Notes under the pieces: generated by a model
The model's database searches: none
What the model saw: only the letters and a program-made list of their open reading frames with translations
What the model was told of the DNA's origin: nothing
Position numbers and translations under genes: made by a program
Shown: positions 8,421 to 16,550 of the stretch, one piece after another
Layout: every line of letters begins with the position of its first letter
Numbering within the stretch: the first letter of the stretch is position 1
NCBI GenBank assembly: GCA_025055175.1
Contig: JANWYT010000003.1
Location: forward strand, 1-64,000
Origin: Anaerolineae bacterium
GTDB taxonomy: Bacteria > Chloroflexota > Anaerolineae > Aggregatilineales > Phototrophicaceae
DNA length: 64,000 nucleotides
Reading direction: 5' to 3'

Positions 8421-10076
8421 ATGTCAAAAGCCAAACTGCGCGTCATCCCCCTGGGGGGGTGCGGCGAAATCGGCAAGAATATGACCGTCTTTGAGTATGG
8501 GAGCGAGGCGATCATCCTTGATGCTGGCATTATGTTCCCGATGAACGACATGCACGGCGTCGACTATATCATCCCAGATTTCAATCACCTGCGTCAGCGC
8601 ACTGACTTGAAGATACATGGCATTCTGTTCACGCATGGCCACGAAGACCACATCGGGGCGGTGCGCCATGTGGTGGAGGCCTTCCCTGACGTGCCGCTAT
8701 ACGCCACGCGCCTGACTGCCGGCCTGATCGAAGTCAAGCTGCGCGAGGCGCGTCTGGGCCGCGAAGCCAAGATCAACGTCTTCCGCGCCGGCGAGACCTT
8801 CCGCTTGGGGACGTTCAAAATCGAAGCCTTCCACATGTGCCACAGCATTCCAGATTGCGTGGGCTTCGCCATCGACACACCGGCGGGCTTGGTCGTCCAC
8901 AGTGGCGATTACAAGTTCGACAACATGCCCCTGGACGGGCATAAGCCAGATTATGCTCGTCTGGCCGAATACGGACGGCGCGGCGTGCGTTTGTTGATGG
9001 CCGACAGCACCAACGCTGACCGTCCTGGTTGGACGCCCAGCGAGTCGACTATTGAGCCAGCCTTCGATACAGTCTTCAAACAAGCGAGTGGGCGTATCAT
9101 CATCGCTACCTTCGCCTCGCTCATCAGCCGCATTCAGCTTGCGGCCAAGATGGCCCTGCGCTACAACCGTCGCCTGGCCATCGTCGGCCCAACCATGCGC
9201 GAATACGTCAAGCTGGCCCGCGAGATTGGTTATCTGGACATTCCAGAGCCGCTGCTGCTCGATCCTGCCAAGATGAACGACGTTGAGCCGCACAAGCTGG
9301 TCATCATGGTGACGGGCAGTCAGGGCGAACCAACGGCTGTCCTCACCAAGCTGGCGCGCGGGGAACAGCGCACGATGGATATCATCCCTGGCGACACCAT
9401 CTTGCTCTCGTCTCACCCCATCCCCGGCAACGAAGAACTGGTCTATCGCACCATCAACAAGCTGTACGGTCGCGGCGCTAACGTCGTCTACGACTCGCTG
9501 AGTCGCGTCCACGTCAGCGGGCATTGCAGCCAAGAAGAGATGCGCCTGCTCATCAGCCTGACCAAGCCCGATTATCTCATGCCAGTGCATGGTGAACTGC
9601 GCCACTTGATCCAGCATGGCAAGCTGGGGGTGGAGTGTGGCATTCCGCAGAGCAACATCGTCATCGCTGAAAACGGCACGGTGGTCGAAGTTGACCGCCA
9701 CCATGTGCGCAAAGGCGAACGTATCCCCGGCGGCTGGGTCTTCGTCGATGGCAGCGGCGTCGGCGATATTGGCCCAGCGGTCATCCGCGATCGCGAAATC
9801 CTGGCCCGCGATGGCTTCGTGGTGATCGCTGTCACCGTCGATAAGAAGACGGGTAAGCCTATCAGCGAGGCCGAGGTCATCTCGCGCGGCTTCGTCTACG
9901 TCCGCGAGGCCGAAGAACTGATCGAGAGCGTCAAGGCGGCTGTGTATGACACGCTCAAGCACACCCAAAGCGAAAACGGCAAACGTCGCGAGCTGGTCGA
10001 GCAGACGGTGGGCCGCTTGCTCTACAACGAGACCAAGCGCCGTCCGATGGTCTTCAGTATCCTCAGCGAGGTCTGA
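8421..10076 (+). CDS. rnj: Ribonuclease J
   Basis: Metallo-beta-lactamase/beta-CASP RNase (551 aa) with combined endo- and 5'-3' exonuclease activity in mRNA turnover and RNA maturation; cytoplasmic. The start LRVIPLGGCGEIGKNM is typical of RNase J. The zinc motif is THGHEDHIGA (71-80); further ligands lie in HMCHSIPDCVGFAI and HSGDYKFDN. The beta-CASP part has TGSQGEP and SSHPIPGNE, followed by HVSGHCSQEE and LMPVHGE, and a ~100-residue C-terminal domain completes the protein. AGAACAAGAGAAT precedes the ATG. It stands alone between the rffA terminator and an unknown gene. Confidence 0.97.
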   Translation: MSKAKLRVIPLGGCGEIGKNMTVFEYGSEAIILDAGIMFPMNDMHGVDYIIPDFNHLRQRTDLKIHGILFTHGHEDHIGAVRHVVEAFPDVPLYATRLTAGLIEVKLREARLGREAKINVFRAGETFRLGTFKIEAFHMCHSIPDCVGFAIDTPAGLVVHSGDYKFDNMPLDGHKPDYARLAEYGRRGVRLLMADSTNADRPGWTPSESTIEPAFDTVFKQASGRIIIATFASLISRIQLAAKMALRYNRRLAIVGPTMREYVKLAREIGYLDIPEPLLLDPAKMNDVEPHKLVIMVTGSQGEPTAVLTKLARGEQRTMDIIPGDTILLSSHPIPGNEELVYRTINKLYGRGANVVYDSLSRVHVSGHCSQEEMRLLISLTKPDYLMPVHGELRHLIQHGKLGVECGIPQSNIVIAENGTVVEVDRHHVRKGERIPGGWVFVDGSGVGDIGPAVIRDREILARDGFVVIAVTVDKKTGKPISEAEVISRGFVYVREAEELIESVKAAVYDTLKHTQSENGKRRELVEQTVGRLLYNETKRRPMVFSILSEV

Positions 10077-10084
10077 AGCCAAGT

Positions 10085-10099
10085 CAGCGCCTGGCGCTG
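10085..10099 (+). terminator. Short GC hairpin after rnj
   Basis: CAGCGC (10085-10090), loop CTG, GCGCTG (10094-10099), nine bases after the rnj stop. The six-base stem is followed by TCCGCTCCTCTTTG, only weakly T-rich. Confidence 0.35.
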
Positions 10100-10171
10100 T
10101 CCGCTCCTCTTTGCGCGATTGGGCCACCTGGGAGTATGATTCAGGCAGATCAGCAATCATCGAGGCGGCCT

Positions 10172-10756
10172 ATGAGTACAGACAAAGGCGCTCACTTAGA
10201 GCAAGTCCAGCAGAAGATACGCAACCTGGTGACAGAATTCACTCAGGGCAAGGTGAGCGCGGAGCAGTTCAACATCCTCTACGAACGTTTCAGCGCTCAA
10301 CTCGCCCTGGCCAGCAGCGGTGTACAGATCGCCCAGGATGAGTCGTTCAACACGGTGGCCATCCGCTCTGCCACGCGCGGTAAGGCGGTAGGCTTGGGAG
10401 TCTATCATCACCGCAGCGGGACGATGGTAGAGACGCTGGGCAGCTTCGACGTGCCGCCAGCGGTCATGAGCGGCGTCCTGAACGAATTCTCGGATCGTCT
10501 GGAGCGCCACGAACTGATTGAGCCGCGCCTGCTGAAGCTAGAGAGCGTCTACTGGCTGGTGTTCATGGCTCGCACTATGACGACAGCTATCATCGTCTTC
10601 GTCAATGAGCCGAGCGCTGCCCAGTTGCGTGAATTGGAGCGCATTCATCACGACTTCGAAGAAGCCAACCGTCACCACTTGGAAGCCAGCACCGTCGATC
10701 CGCACGCCCTGGCCCGTCCTTTCCTGGGCTTCATCAAGCGCAGACTAGGTGGCTGA
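10172..10756 (+). CDS. Conserved-looking protein of unknown function
   Basis: A 194-residue soluble protein that I cannot place in a family. ATG 10172 follows GAGGCGGCCT, which fixes the start 12 codons inside the longest frame. The N-terminal ~45 residues are amphipathic helical (EQVQQKIRNLVTEFTQGKVS) and could form a coiled coil or a short-helix dimer. The middle has alternating hydrophobic strands (KAVGLGVYHHRSGTMVETLG; YWLVFMARTMTTAIIVFVNE), suggesting an alpha/beta sheet fold somewhat reminiscent of roadblock/profilin-like domains; this resemblance is weak. The C-terminus is charged (LGFIKRRLGG). No signal peptide or membrane helix. It lies between rnj and the pheS leader. Confidence 0.75.
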   Translation: MSTDKGAHLEQVQQKIRNLVTEFTQGKVSAEQFNILYERFSAQLALASSGVQIAQDESFNTVAIRSATRGKAVGLGVYHHRSGTMVETLGSFDVPPAVMSGVLNEFSDRLERHELIEPRLLKLESVYWLVFMARTMTTAIIVFVNEPSAAQLRELERIHHDFEEANRHHLEASTVDPHALARPFLGFIKRRLGG

Positions 10757-10764
10757 GCCTGCCC

Positions 10765-10793
10765 TTGACGCCTATGCTGCCCTGCGCGACAAT
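10765..10793 (+). promoter_or_regulatory. Promoter of the pheS leader
   Basis: TTGACG (10765-10770), 17-base spacer, GACAAT (10788-10793). Spacing is ideal for a housekeeping sigma factor and the predicted start near 10800 falls just before the T-box stem I region. Confidence 0.65.
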
Positions 10794-10800
10794 CGGGTCT

Positions 10801-11092
10801 AAAGGCGTTGACGAAGACAGTCTGCTCCTGCTGCCTGCGCGCAGCCAACCGCCGCCAGAGAGAGGCCCAAACCCGCTGAGAGGGCCTTCGGGGTTGAGGG
10901 CAGAATTCCCTTCCGAGCCGAGCGGTGAATGGCCCGTTGCATAGCCTAGTAGTCGCCTCCGTCTGCCCCGCGTGAGTTGGGCCAAGAGCGCAGCCTGAGC
11001 TTATCGGGCTGAAGCAGGGTGGTACCGCGGGAGTCGCGCGCTCTCGTCCCTGGGCAAGCTGTGTTGGGATGAGGGCTGCTTTGATTGCCCTC
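10801..11092 (+). promoter_or_regulatory. T-box riboswitch controlling pheS (Phe, UUC specifier)
   Basis: The diagnostic T-box AGGGTGGTACCGCG is at 11016-11029; the UGGU (11020-11023) can pair with the uncharged tRNA 3' end whose discriminator base is A, as in tRNA-Phe. Upstream, CAGAGAGAGGCC and GCTGAGAGGGCC resemble the AG bulge and apical loop of stem I, and GAA-TTC-CC puts a UUC (Phe) specifier at 10906-10908. The antiterminator pairs AGGG (11016-11019) with CCCT (11048-11051) and CGGGAG (11028-11033) with CTCTCG (11041-11046). The competing helix pairs CTCTCGTCCC (11041-11050) with GGGATGAGGG (11066-11075), ten pairs with two G-U. A third helix, GAGGGC (11071-11076)/GCCCTC (11087-11092), could form when the terminator does not. 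Only a weak T-rich tract follows, so attenuation may be partly translational. This fills the 355-base gap before pheS. Confidence 0.88.
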
Positions 11093-11111
11093 TTGGACAG
11101 AAAGAGACGAG

Positions 11112-12146
11112 ATGAGCGACTCCCTGCAAACCTTGACTGATGAAGCACTACATGCTCTGGAGCAGTGTGCCGACGATGACAGCCTGCAAGCCTGGAAAGT
11201 GAAATATCTGGGCCAGAAAGGCGTCGTCCGCGACCTGATGAACAAGATTGCCAGTCTACCTGTGGAAGAACGCAAGCCTTACGGCCTGGCCGTCAATGGC
11301 TTCAAAGAAGCGCTCAGCCACGCCTACGAAGCCCGCCTGCAAGCCCTCCAGGACGCCAAGCTGGCTCGCGACTTGGAAGAAGGCGCGCTAGACATTACCA
11401 TGCCGGGCCGACCACGCCAGGTGGGCGGCCTGCACCCCAGCACCCAAACCTTGCGCCAAATCTACGCCATCTGGGCTGACATGGGCTTCCAGGTTTACAA
11501 GAGCCGCGATGTAGAGGACGACGATACCAACTTCACCCTGCTCAACATCCCGCCTCATCATCCAGCCCGCGACATGCAGGACACCTTCTACACCACCGAG
11601 CCGAATATCATCCTGCGCACCCATACTTCGCCAGGTCAGATACGGGCCATGCGCGACTTGGGCCAGGGTGGCACTCAGCCCATCCGCGTCATTCTGCCAG
11701 GCATGTGCTACCGCTACGAGCAGATCACGCCGCGCAGCGAAGTCCAGTTCCACCAAGTAGAAGGCCTAGTCATCGGCCGCAACATCCGCATGAGCGACCT
11801 CAAAGGCACGATTACGGCCTTTGCGCGGCGCATGTTCGGCGAACAGGCTGCGGTGCGCTTCCGCGCCAGCTACTTCCCCTTCACCGAGCCAAGCATGGAG
11901 ATTGACGTGGAGTGCTTCTTGTGCGACGGCCAGGGCTGCCGCATTTGCAAGCACAGCGGTTGGCTGGAGATTGCCGGCAGCGGCATGGTGCATCCGACAG
12001 TGCTGCGCAACGGCGGCTATGATCCTACTCAATGGAGTGGCTTCGCCTTTGGCATGGGGCCAGAGCGCATGACCATCCTCAAGCATGGCATTGAGGACAT
12101 CCGCTACTTCTGGGCCAACGACATCCGCTTCTTGGAGCAGTTTTAA
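11112..12146 (+). CDS. pheS: Phenylalanine-tRNA ligase alpha subunit
   Basis: Catalytic subunit of the alpha2beta2 PheRS, 344 aa. ATG 11112 follows GAGACGAG; the frame upstream belongs to the T-box leader. An N-terminal coiled coil (about residues 1-85) precedes the class II core: HPLTQT-type region GGLHPSTQTLRQI, FTLLNIPPHHPARDMQDTFY, motif 2 GMCYRYEQITPRSEVQFHQ and motif 3 FAFGMGPERMTILKHGIEDI. A four-cysteine knuckle C-x2-C-x4-C-x2-C (CFLCDGQGCRICK) precedes GSGMVHPTVL, as seen in some bacterial PheS proteins. Expression should follow tRNA-Phe charging through the T-box. Unusually, pheT does not follow directly; an SGNH hydrolase gene intervenes. Confidence 0.97.
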   Translation: MSDSLQTLTDEALHALEQCADDDSLQAWKVKYLGQKGVVRDLMNKIASLPVEERKPYGLAVNGFKEALSHAYEARLQALQDAKLARDLEEGALDITMPGRPRQVGGLHPSTQTLRQIYAIWADMGFQVYKSRDVEDDDTNFTLLNIPPHHPARDMQDTFYTTEPNIILRTHTSPGQIRAMRDLGQGGTQPIRVILPGMCYRYEQITPRSEVQFHQVEGLVIGRNIRMSDLKGTITAFARRMFGEQAAVRFRASYFPFTEPSMEIDVECFLCDGQGCRICKHSGWLEIAGSGMVHPTVLRNGGYDPTQWSGFAFGMGPERMTILKHGIEDIRYFWANDIRFLEQF

Positions 12147-12156
12147 GGTCGCGTTG

Positions 12157-13359
12157 ATGACGAATGCACGCCGTCCTCTGGGCTGTCTTTGGGGCGCTTA
12201 CTCAACGCTGGCCATAATCTTGCTCAACACGCTGTTGCTGCTGCTGTTGGCCGAAGTCGGAGCGCGCTTGCTGCTGGCCCTTCAACCAAACGCCGACGGC
12301 GAAGAGCAGCGCATCGCAGCTTTCAAAGCCGACATGCTGCGGCAGCACTATTACTACAGTCAAGCATGGGCGGCAGCCTACTGGGACGAGCATTTCTTGG
12401 TGGCCAACACTTGGGCCTATGCTCCATATCGGCTGTGGCAAACGCGGCCTTTCGCGGGGGAATACATCAACGTCGACTCTGAGGGACAGCGGCGCGTGCC
12501 AGACAGCGATTGTCAGCCGAACAGCTACCAAATCTTCGCCTTTGGCGGCTCGACCATGTGGGGTTACGGCGTGCCTGATTGGAATACCATACCAGCTTAT
12601 CTCCAGGCCAACCTGGCTGACCTGGGCGTGTGCGTCGTCAACTATGGCGAGGTGGCATACAACAGCACGCAGTCGCTGATCCGCCTGATCCGTCTACTCC
12701 AGGCTGGCGAGCGGCCCGACATGGTGATCTTCTACGACGGCAGCAACGATTTAGCGACGGCCAACCGCACCAGCGAAGCTGGACTGCACTTTTACATCGA
12801 AGATATTGCACCCAGAGTGGACGCAGTGGCGCGAAGCAGTGGCCCTGAGCCTCATCTATTGGCACAGTGGCTGAGGCTGAGCGGCTTGTACCGCTTGCTG
12901 GCTGAGACGCCACCCAGGCCTCAGCCCAACTGGGCGCTGCCGCCGTTGGACGAAGACTTCGTCGACGATGTGACGACCACCTACCTGGAGAACATCCGCA
13001 TGGCCCAAGCCGTCGCTGAGGCCTACGATATCACCTTCGTAGCCTTCATACAGCCAGCTCTGCCGCTCGTTAGAGGCCCGCTGACCGACGAGATGCAGCG
13101 CTTCCTGTACGACATGCCCGGCGGTCTGCCAGAGCTGTTCCGAGTCGTGTACCCGCGCTGGCAGCAAGCCGCTGAGGCAGACGATCATCTCGTCTATTTG
13201 GGCAGCCTCCTTGACGGCATGTCGCCTCAGCCCTGGATCGACTTCAATCATCTGAACCCCTGGGGCAACTTGGCCGTCGCCCAAGCCATCACAGATGTGG
13301 TGCGCCCACGCATTGCCCGCCAAGTATCTAGCTCATCCAACTCGCCTAACGAACCCTGA
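12157..13359 (+). CDS. Membrane-anchored SGNH/GDSL-type hydrolase
   Basis: A 400-residue protein with one N-terminal membrane anchor (around STLAIILLNTLLLLLLAEVG) and an extracytoplasmic SGNH domain. Block I is FAFGGSTMWGYG with the candidate nucleophile Ser in GGST; the later YDGSND segment fits the Asn block and DFNHLNPWGN near the end fits the Asp/His block (D-x-x-H). Relatives de-acetylate or de-esterify sugars and lipids; the substrate here is unknown. Start at ATG 12157 (TTGATGACG), ten bases after the pheS stop; the reading frame upstream overlaps pheS and is not family-like. The gene ends 13 bases before pheT, so it is co-transcribed in the PheRS operon, an unexpected place for a surface enzyme. 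Confidence 0.8.
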   Translation: MTNARRPLGCLWGAYSTLAIILLNTLLLLLLAEVGARLLLALQPNADGEEQRIAAFKADMLRQHYYYSQAWAAAYWDEHFLVANTWAYAPYRLWQTRPFAGEYINVDSEGQRRVPDSDCQPNSYQIFAFGGSTMWGYGVPDWNTIPAYLQANLADLGVCVVNYGEVAYNSTQSLIRLIRLLQAGERPDMVIFYDGSNDLATANRTSEAGLHFYIEDIAPRVDAVARSSGPEPHLLAQWLRLSGLYRLLAETPPRPQPNWALPPLDEDFVDDVTTTYLENIRMAQAVAEAYDITFVAFIQPALPLVRGPLTDEMQRFLYDMPGGLPELFRVVYPRWQQAAEADDHLVYLGSLLDGMSPQPWIDFNHLNPWGNLAVAQAITDVVRPRIARQVSSSSNSPNEP

Positions 13360-13372
13360 GAGTGAGAACACC

Positions 13373-15928
13373 ATGCGCGTCCCCCTATCTTGGCTGAAAG
13401 AATTCGTCGATGTTGCGCTGCCCGTCGAAGTGCTGGCCGAGCGCCTGACTACTGCGGGCCTGGAAGTCAGTCACATTGAGTACATCGGCCTGCCTCAGCA
13501 GACGATCCCAGGCGTACGCTATCCCAAGAGCGACCACCTAGTCTGGGACAGGGAGAAGATACTGCTGGGCGCTATCCGCGAGGTGAAACGCCACCCAGAA
13601 GCTGACCGCCTGCTGCTGGCGATGGTCGATTATGGCGGCCCTGAGTTGGAGCAGTGCGTCACTGGCGCGCCCAACATCGGCCAGTACGCAGGACTTGGCC
13701 CATTGGAGACGCCGTTGTGGACGCCCTTCGCCATGGAAGGAGCGCAGGTCTGGGACGGTCACAGCGAAGAGCGCAAGCTCATGACGCTCAAGGGCAAGAG
13801 CCTGCGCGGCATTTATAACAAGAGCATGGTGTGCAGCGAAAAAGAGCTTGGGATCAGCGACGAACATGAAGGAATCCTGCTGCTCGATCCACAGCCCAAT
13901 TTCGTGCCTGGCACGCCCCTCGCCGACGTGCTGGGCGACGTCATCCTACACGTGGAGCTGACGCCCAACTTCGGCCATGCCCTGAGCATTCTGGGGGTAG
14001 CGCGCGAAGTCGCTGCCCTGACGGGCCAAGAGCTGCGCGAGCCGAGCTACGTCCTGCGCGGCAGGGGCGCGCCTGTCGCCCAGGCCATCGAGGTAGAGAT
14101 TCGCGACGCGCAGCGCAACCCGCGCTTCACCCTGACGTTGCTGCGCGGCGCGAAAGTCCAGCCTTCGCCTCAGTGGATGCAGCGCCGCTTGAAGGCCGTC
14201 GGTCAGCGTCCCATCAACAACATCGTCGATGTGACCAACTATGTCATGTTTGAGATGGGCCAGCCGCTGCACGCCTTCGATTACGACAAGCTGTTGGCGC
14301 GCGCCAAAGGCCGTACCCCCAAGCTCATCACCCGCTTGGCTCGCGAGGGCGAGACGCTCAAGACGCTGGACGGCCAAGAGCGCGCTCTGAGCGTCAACGA
14401 CATCGTCATCGCCGACAACGACGACGTGGCCATCAGCTTGGCAGCAGTCATGGGCGGCTACGACACGGAGATTGACGATAACACGACCAACGTGCTGCTG
14501 GAAGCGGCTACCTGGGACTTCATCAGCGTGCGCCGCACCGCCCATAGCCAAAAGCTGTTCAGCGAGGCCAGCACTCGCTTCAGTCGCAACCTACACCCGT
14601 CGCGGGCTATCCTGGGCAATCAGCGCGGCATGGCCCTCATGCAGCAGGTGGCTGGCGGTGAGGTCGCTGAGGGGCTGCTAGACGCCTACCCCCAGCCTGC
14701 CGAGCCGATCACGATCAGCCTGCCGTTGCACGAGATTAAGCGGTTGTTGGGGATCGAGATGAGCGTTCAGCAGGCGGCAGAGCTGCTTACGCGCCTGCAA
14801 TTTGACGTGACGTTGGAAGGCGAGACGTTGCACGTCACCGCTCCTACTTACCGCACGGACATAGGCACAGGCGTCATCGGCCAAGCTGACCTGATCGAAG
14901 AACTGGCGCGCCTGATTGGCTACGACCGCATTCCTGATACCATCATGGCCGATGAAATGCCACCCCAGCGCAGCTTCCGCGCCTTTGAGATGGAAGAACG
15001 GGTGCGCGATTTGCTGGTGAGCCTGGGCTTGCGCGAGAACATCAGCTATCGCTTCAGCACGCCCGAAGCCGAAGCGCGCCTCGTGCCGCCCGGCGCCGTC
15101 TCGTCTTTCCCCCAGGCCGAGTATGTGGCCTTGCAAAATCCCATCAGCGCCGATAAAACCGTGCTGCGCCACACGCTGTTGGCAGGCCTGCTGGAGAACG
15201 CCGCCCGCAACCTGCGCTACGCCCAGCGTCAACAGGTCTTTGAGATTGGCAGCGTTTACCTCAAGCAAGGGACGGGCCTGCCCGCCGAGCCGCTGCGCTT
15301 GGGCCTGTTGATGACAGGCGCCCGCCGTCCCGCCGCTTGGCCTGACAGCGCCGCGCCTGCTGGTGACGTGGACTTCTACGACCTAAAGGGCTTGATTGAA
15401 GGGCTGCTGGAAGGCCTGCACATCCGCGACTATGTCGTGCGCCGCAGCACGCATAGCAGCTTCCACCCAGGCCGATCGGCTGATTTGCTGATCGCGGGCC
15501 AACCCGTCGGTGCGTTCGGCCAGCTGCACCCGCTGGTGGCCCAGGCCATCCGCTGGGAGGGCGCTCCTGTCTTGATGGCCGAACTAGACTTAGAAGCGCT
15601 GATCTCTGCTGCACCCGTCCGTCATACCTTTGCTCCGTTGCCGACCACGCCTGCTGTCCTAGAAGACATCGCTATTGTGGTGCGCGAAGACGTGCCGCAC
15701 GCTGAAGTCGAAGCGCTCATCCGCCGCGCCGGTGGCCCGCTGCTCAAGGATGTGCGCCTGTTCGACGTGTATCGCGGCAGTCAAATCGGTGAAGGCCACA
15801 AGAGCCTGGCCTACGCGCTCACCTACCAGACCAATGAACGCACCCTCACCGACAAGGACGTTCAGAAAATCCGCCAGAAGATCGTCGCTACGCTAGAGAA
15901 GCAGCTAGAGGCTAGGCTGCGCGCTTGA
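13373..15928 (+). CDS. pheT: Phenylalanine-tRNA ligase beta subunit
   Basis: Beta subunit of PheRS, 851 aa, slightly longer than the usual ~800. The start MRVPLSWLKEFVD is the family N-terminus; the longer frame overlaps the hydrolase gene. In order: EMAP-type tRNA-binding domain with HPEADRL and CVTGAPNI; B3/B4 editing domain including RFTLTLLRGAKV, NNIVDVTNYVMFEMGQPLHAFD; B5 domain with RLLGIEM and GYDRIPDTI; the inactive synthetase-like core; and a C-terminal FDX-ACB domain starting FAPLPTTPAVLEDIAIVV and containing GEGHKSLAYALTYQ for tRNA-Phe anticodon contact. Part of the T-box-controlled operon. Confidence 0.97.
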   Translation: MRVPLSWLKEFVDVALPVEVLAERLTTAGLEVSHIEYIGLPQQTIPGVRYPKSDHLVWDREKILLGAIREVKRHPEADRLLLAMVDYGGPELEQCVTGAPNIGQYAGLGPLETPLWTPFAMEGAQVWDGHSEERKLMTLKGKSLRGIYNKSMVCSEKELGISDEHEGILLLDPQPNFVPGTPLADVLGDVILHVELTPNFGHALSILGVAREVAALTGQELREPSYVLRGRGAPVAQAIEVEIRDAQRNPRFTLTLLRGAKVQPSPQWMQRRLKAVGQRPINNIVDVTNYVMFEMGQPLHAFDYDKLLARAKGRTPKLITRLAREGETLKTLDGQERALSVNDIVIADNDDVAISLAAVMGGYDTEIDDNTTNVLLEAATWDFISVRRTAHSQKLFSEASTRFSRNLHPSRAILGNQRGMALMQQVAGGEVAEGLLDAYPQPAEPITISLPLHEIKRLLGIEMSVQQAAELLTRLQFDVTLEGETLHVTAPTYRTDIGTGVIGQADLIEELARLIGYDRIPDTIMADEMPPQRSFRAFEMEERVRDLLVSLGLRENISYRFSTPEAEARLVPPGAVSSFPQAEYVALQNPISADKTVLRHTLLAGLLENAARNLRYAQRQQVFEIGSVYLKQGTGLPAEPLRLGLLMTGARRPAAWPDSAAPAGDVDFYDLKGLIEGLLEGLHIRDYVVRRSTHSSFHPGRSADLLIAGQPVGAFGQLHPLVAQAIRWEGAPVLMAELDLEALISAAPVRHTFAPLPTTPAVLEDIAIVVREDVPHAEVEALIRRAGGPLLKDVRLFDVYRGSQIGEGHKSLAYALTYQTNERTLTDKDVQKIRQKIVATLEKQLEARLRA

Positions 15929-16022
15929 TCGTCTCGAGCGGGCCAGAGGCCGCCGTTGAAGCCCTGGCCTGCTGAGATTATCATCGCCTCGTTCATCTCC
16001 ACACAAGCAGGGAGTTAATCGC

Positions 16023-16505
16023 ATGGAACTCTTGCGCGTCTTGCACAGTCTCACTCGCTGGGCCGTCGTCATCGTGGCTCTGGCGGTGACCATCTATATG
16101 CTGTTGGGCCTCGTCCAGAAGAAGCCCTTCGTCAAGTTGGGGAACACGCTCATGAGCGTCTTCGGTGGGCTGGTGGGCCTGCAGTGGATCATCGGCGTGC
16201 TGTTCCTGCTAGATTGGGGCGGGCGCGTGGGCTTCGGCCAGCGCCACTTTTGGGAACACGCCTTCGCTATGACGCTGGCGCTGGTGGCGGCGCACGCCTA
16301 CGTCGCCTGGAAGCGTCGCGACATCCCCGACCAGGCTCGCTATCGCAACAACTTGCTGGCAGTGCTGGCGACCTTCGGCTTCATCTTCGTCGGCGTCCTC
16401 AGCCTGCCCGATTTTATGCGCTGGCGCGCTTACTTGCCTAGTGGTGGAGACGCTCCAGCCACTATCCAGGAAGCGCCTGCCGAAGCCACTGAAGCTGCCA
16501 ACTAG
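16023..16505 (+). CDS. Four-helix membrane protein of unknown function
   Basis: A 160-residue integral membrane protein with four hydrophobic segments: about residues 13-35, 42-64, 78-96 and 108-128. AGGGAGTTAATCGC precedes the ATG. Two conserved-looking histidines (LHSLTRW near residue 8 and RHFWEHAFA near 75-79) plus His91 (AAHAYVAWKRR) are spaced like ligand pairs in small cytochrome b-type or DUF2231-like proteins, but I cannot confirm haem binding. The C-terminal 25 residues are acidic and alanine-rich, probably cytoplasmic or a disordered tail. It stands alone and ends facing the next minus-strand gene across a shared hairpin. Confidence 0.75.
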   Translation: MELLRVLHSLTRWAVVIVALAVTIYMLLGLVQKKPFVKLGNTLMSVFGGLVGLQWIIGVLFLLDWGGRVGFGQRHFWEHAFAMTLALVAAHAYVAWKRRDIPDQARYRNNLLAVLATFGFIFVGVLSLPDFMRWRAYLPSGGDAPATIQEAPAEATEAAN

Positions 16506-16513
16506 GCATTCTG

Positions 16514-16535
16514 GGGGCGACTCACGGATCGCCCC
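16514..16535. terminator. Bidirectional hairpin between convergent genes
   Basis: GGGGCGA (16514-16520), loop CTCACGGA, TCGCCCC (16529-16535). A perfect seven-pair stem lying in the 45-base gap between the convergent genes ending at 16505 and 16551; no T-run on either strand. Confidence 0.55.
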
Positions 16536-16550
16536 GAACGTACTTCTGGC

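Noticed and set aside
8697..10160. Long open frame antisense to rnj (487 codons)
   Set aside because: It mirrors the codon structure of the well-supported RNase J gene and has no family-like motifs; such antisense frames are common in GC-rich DNA.
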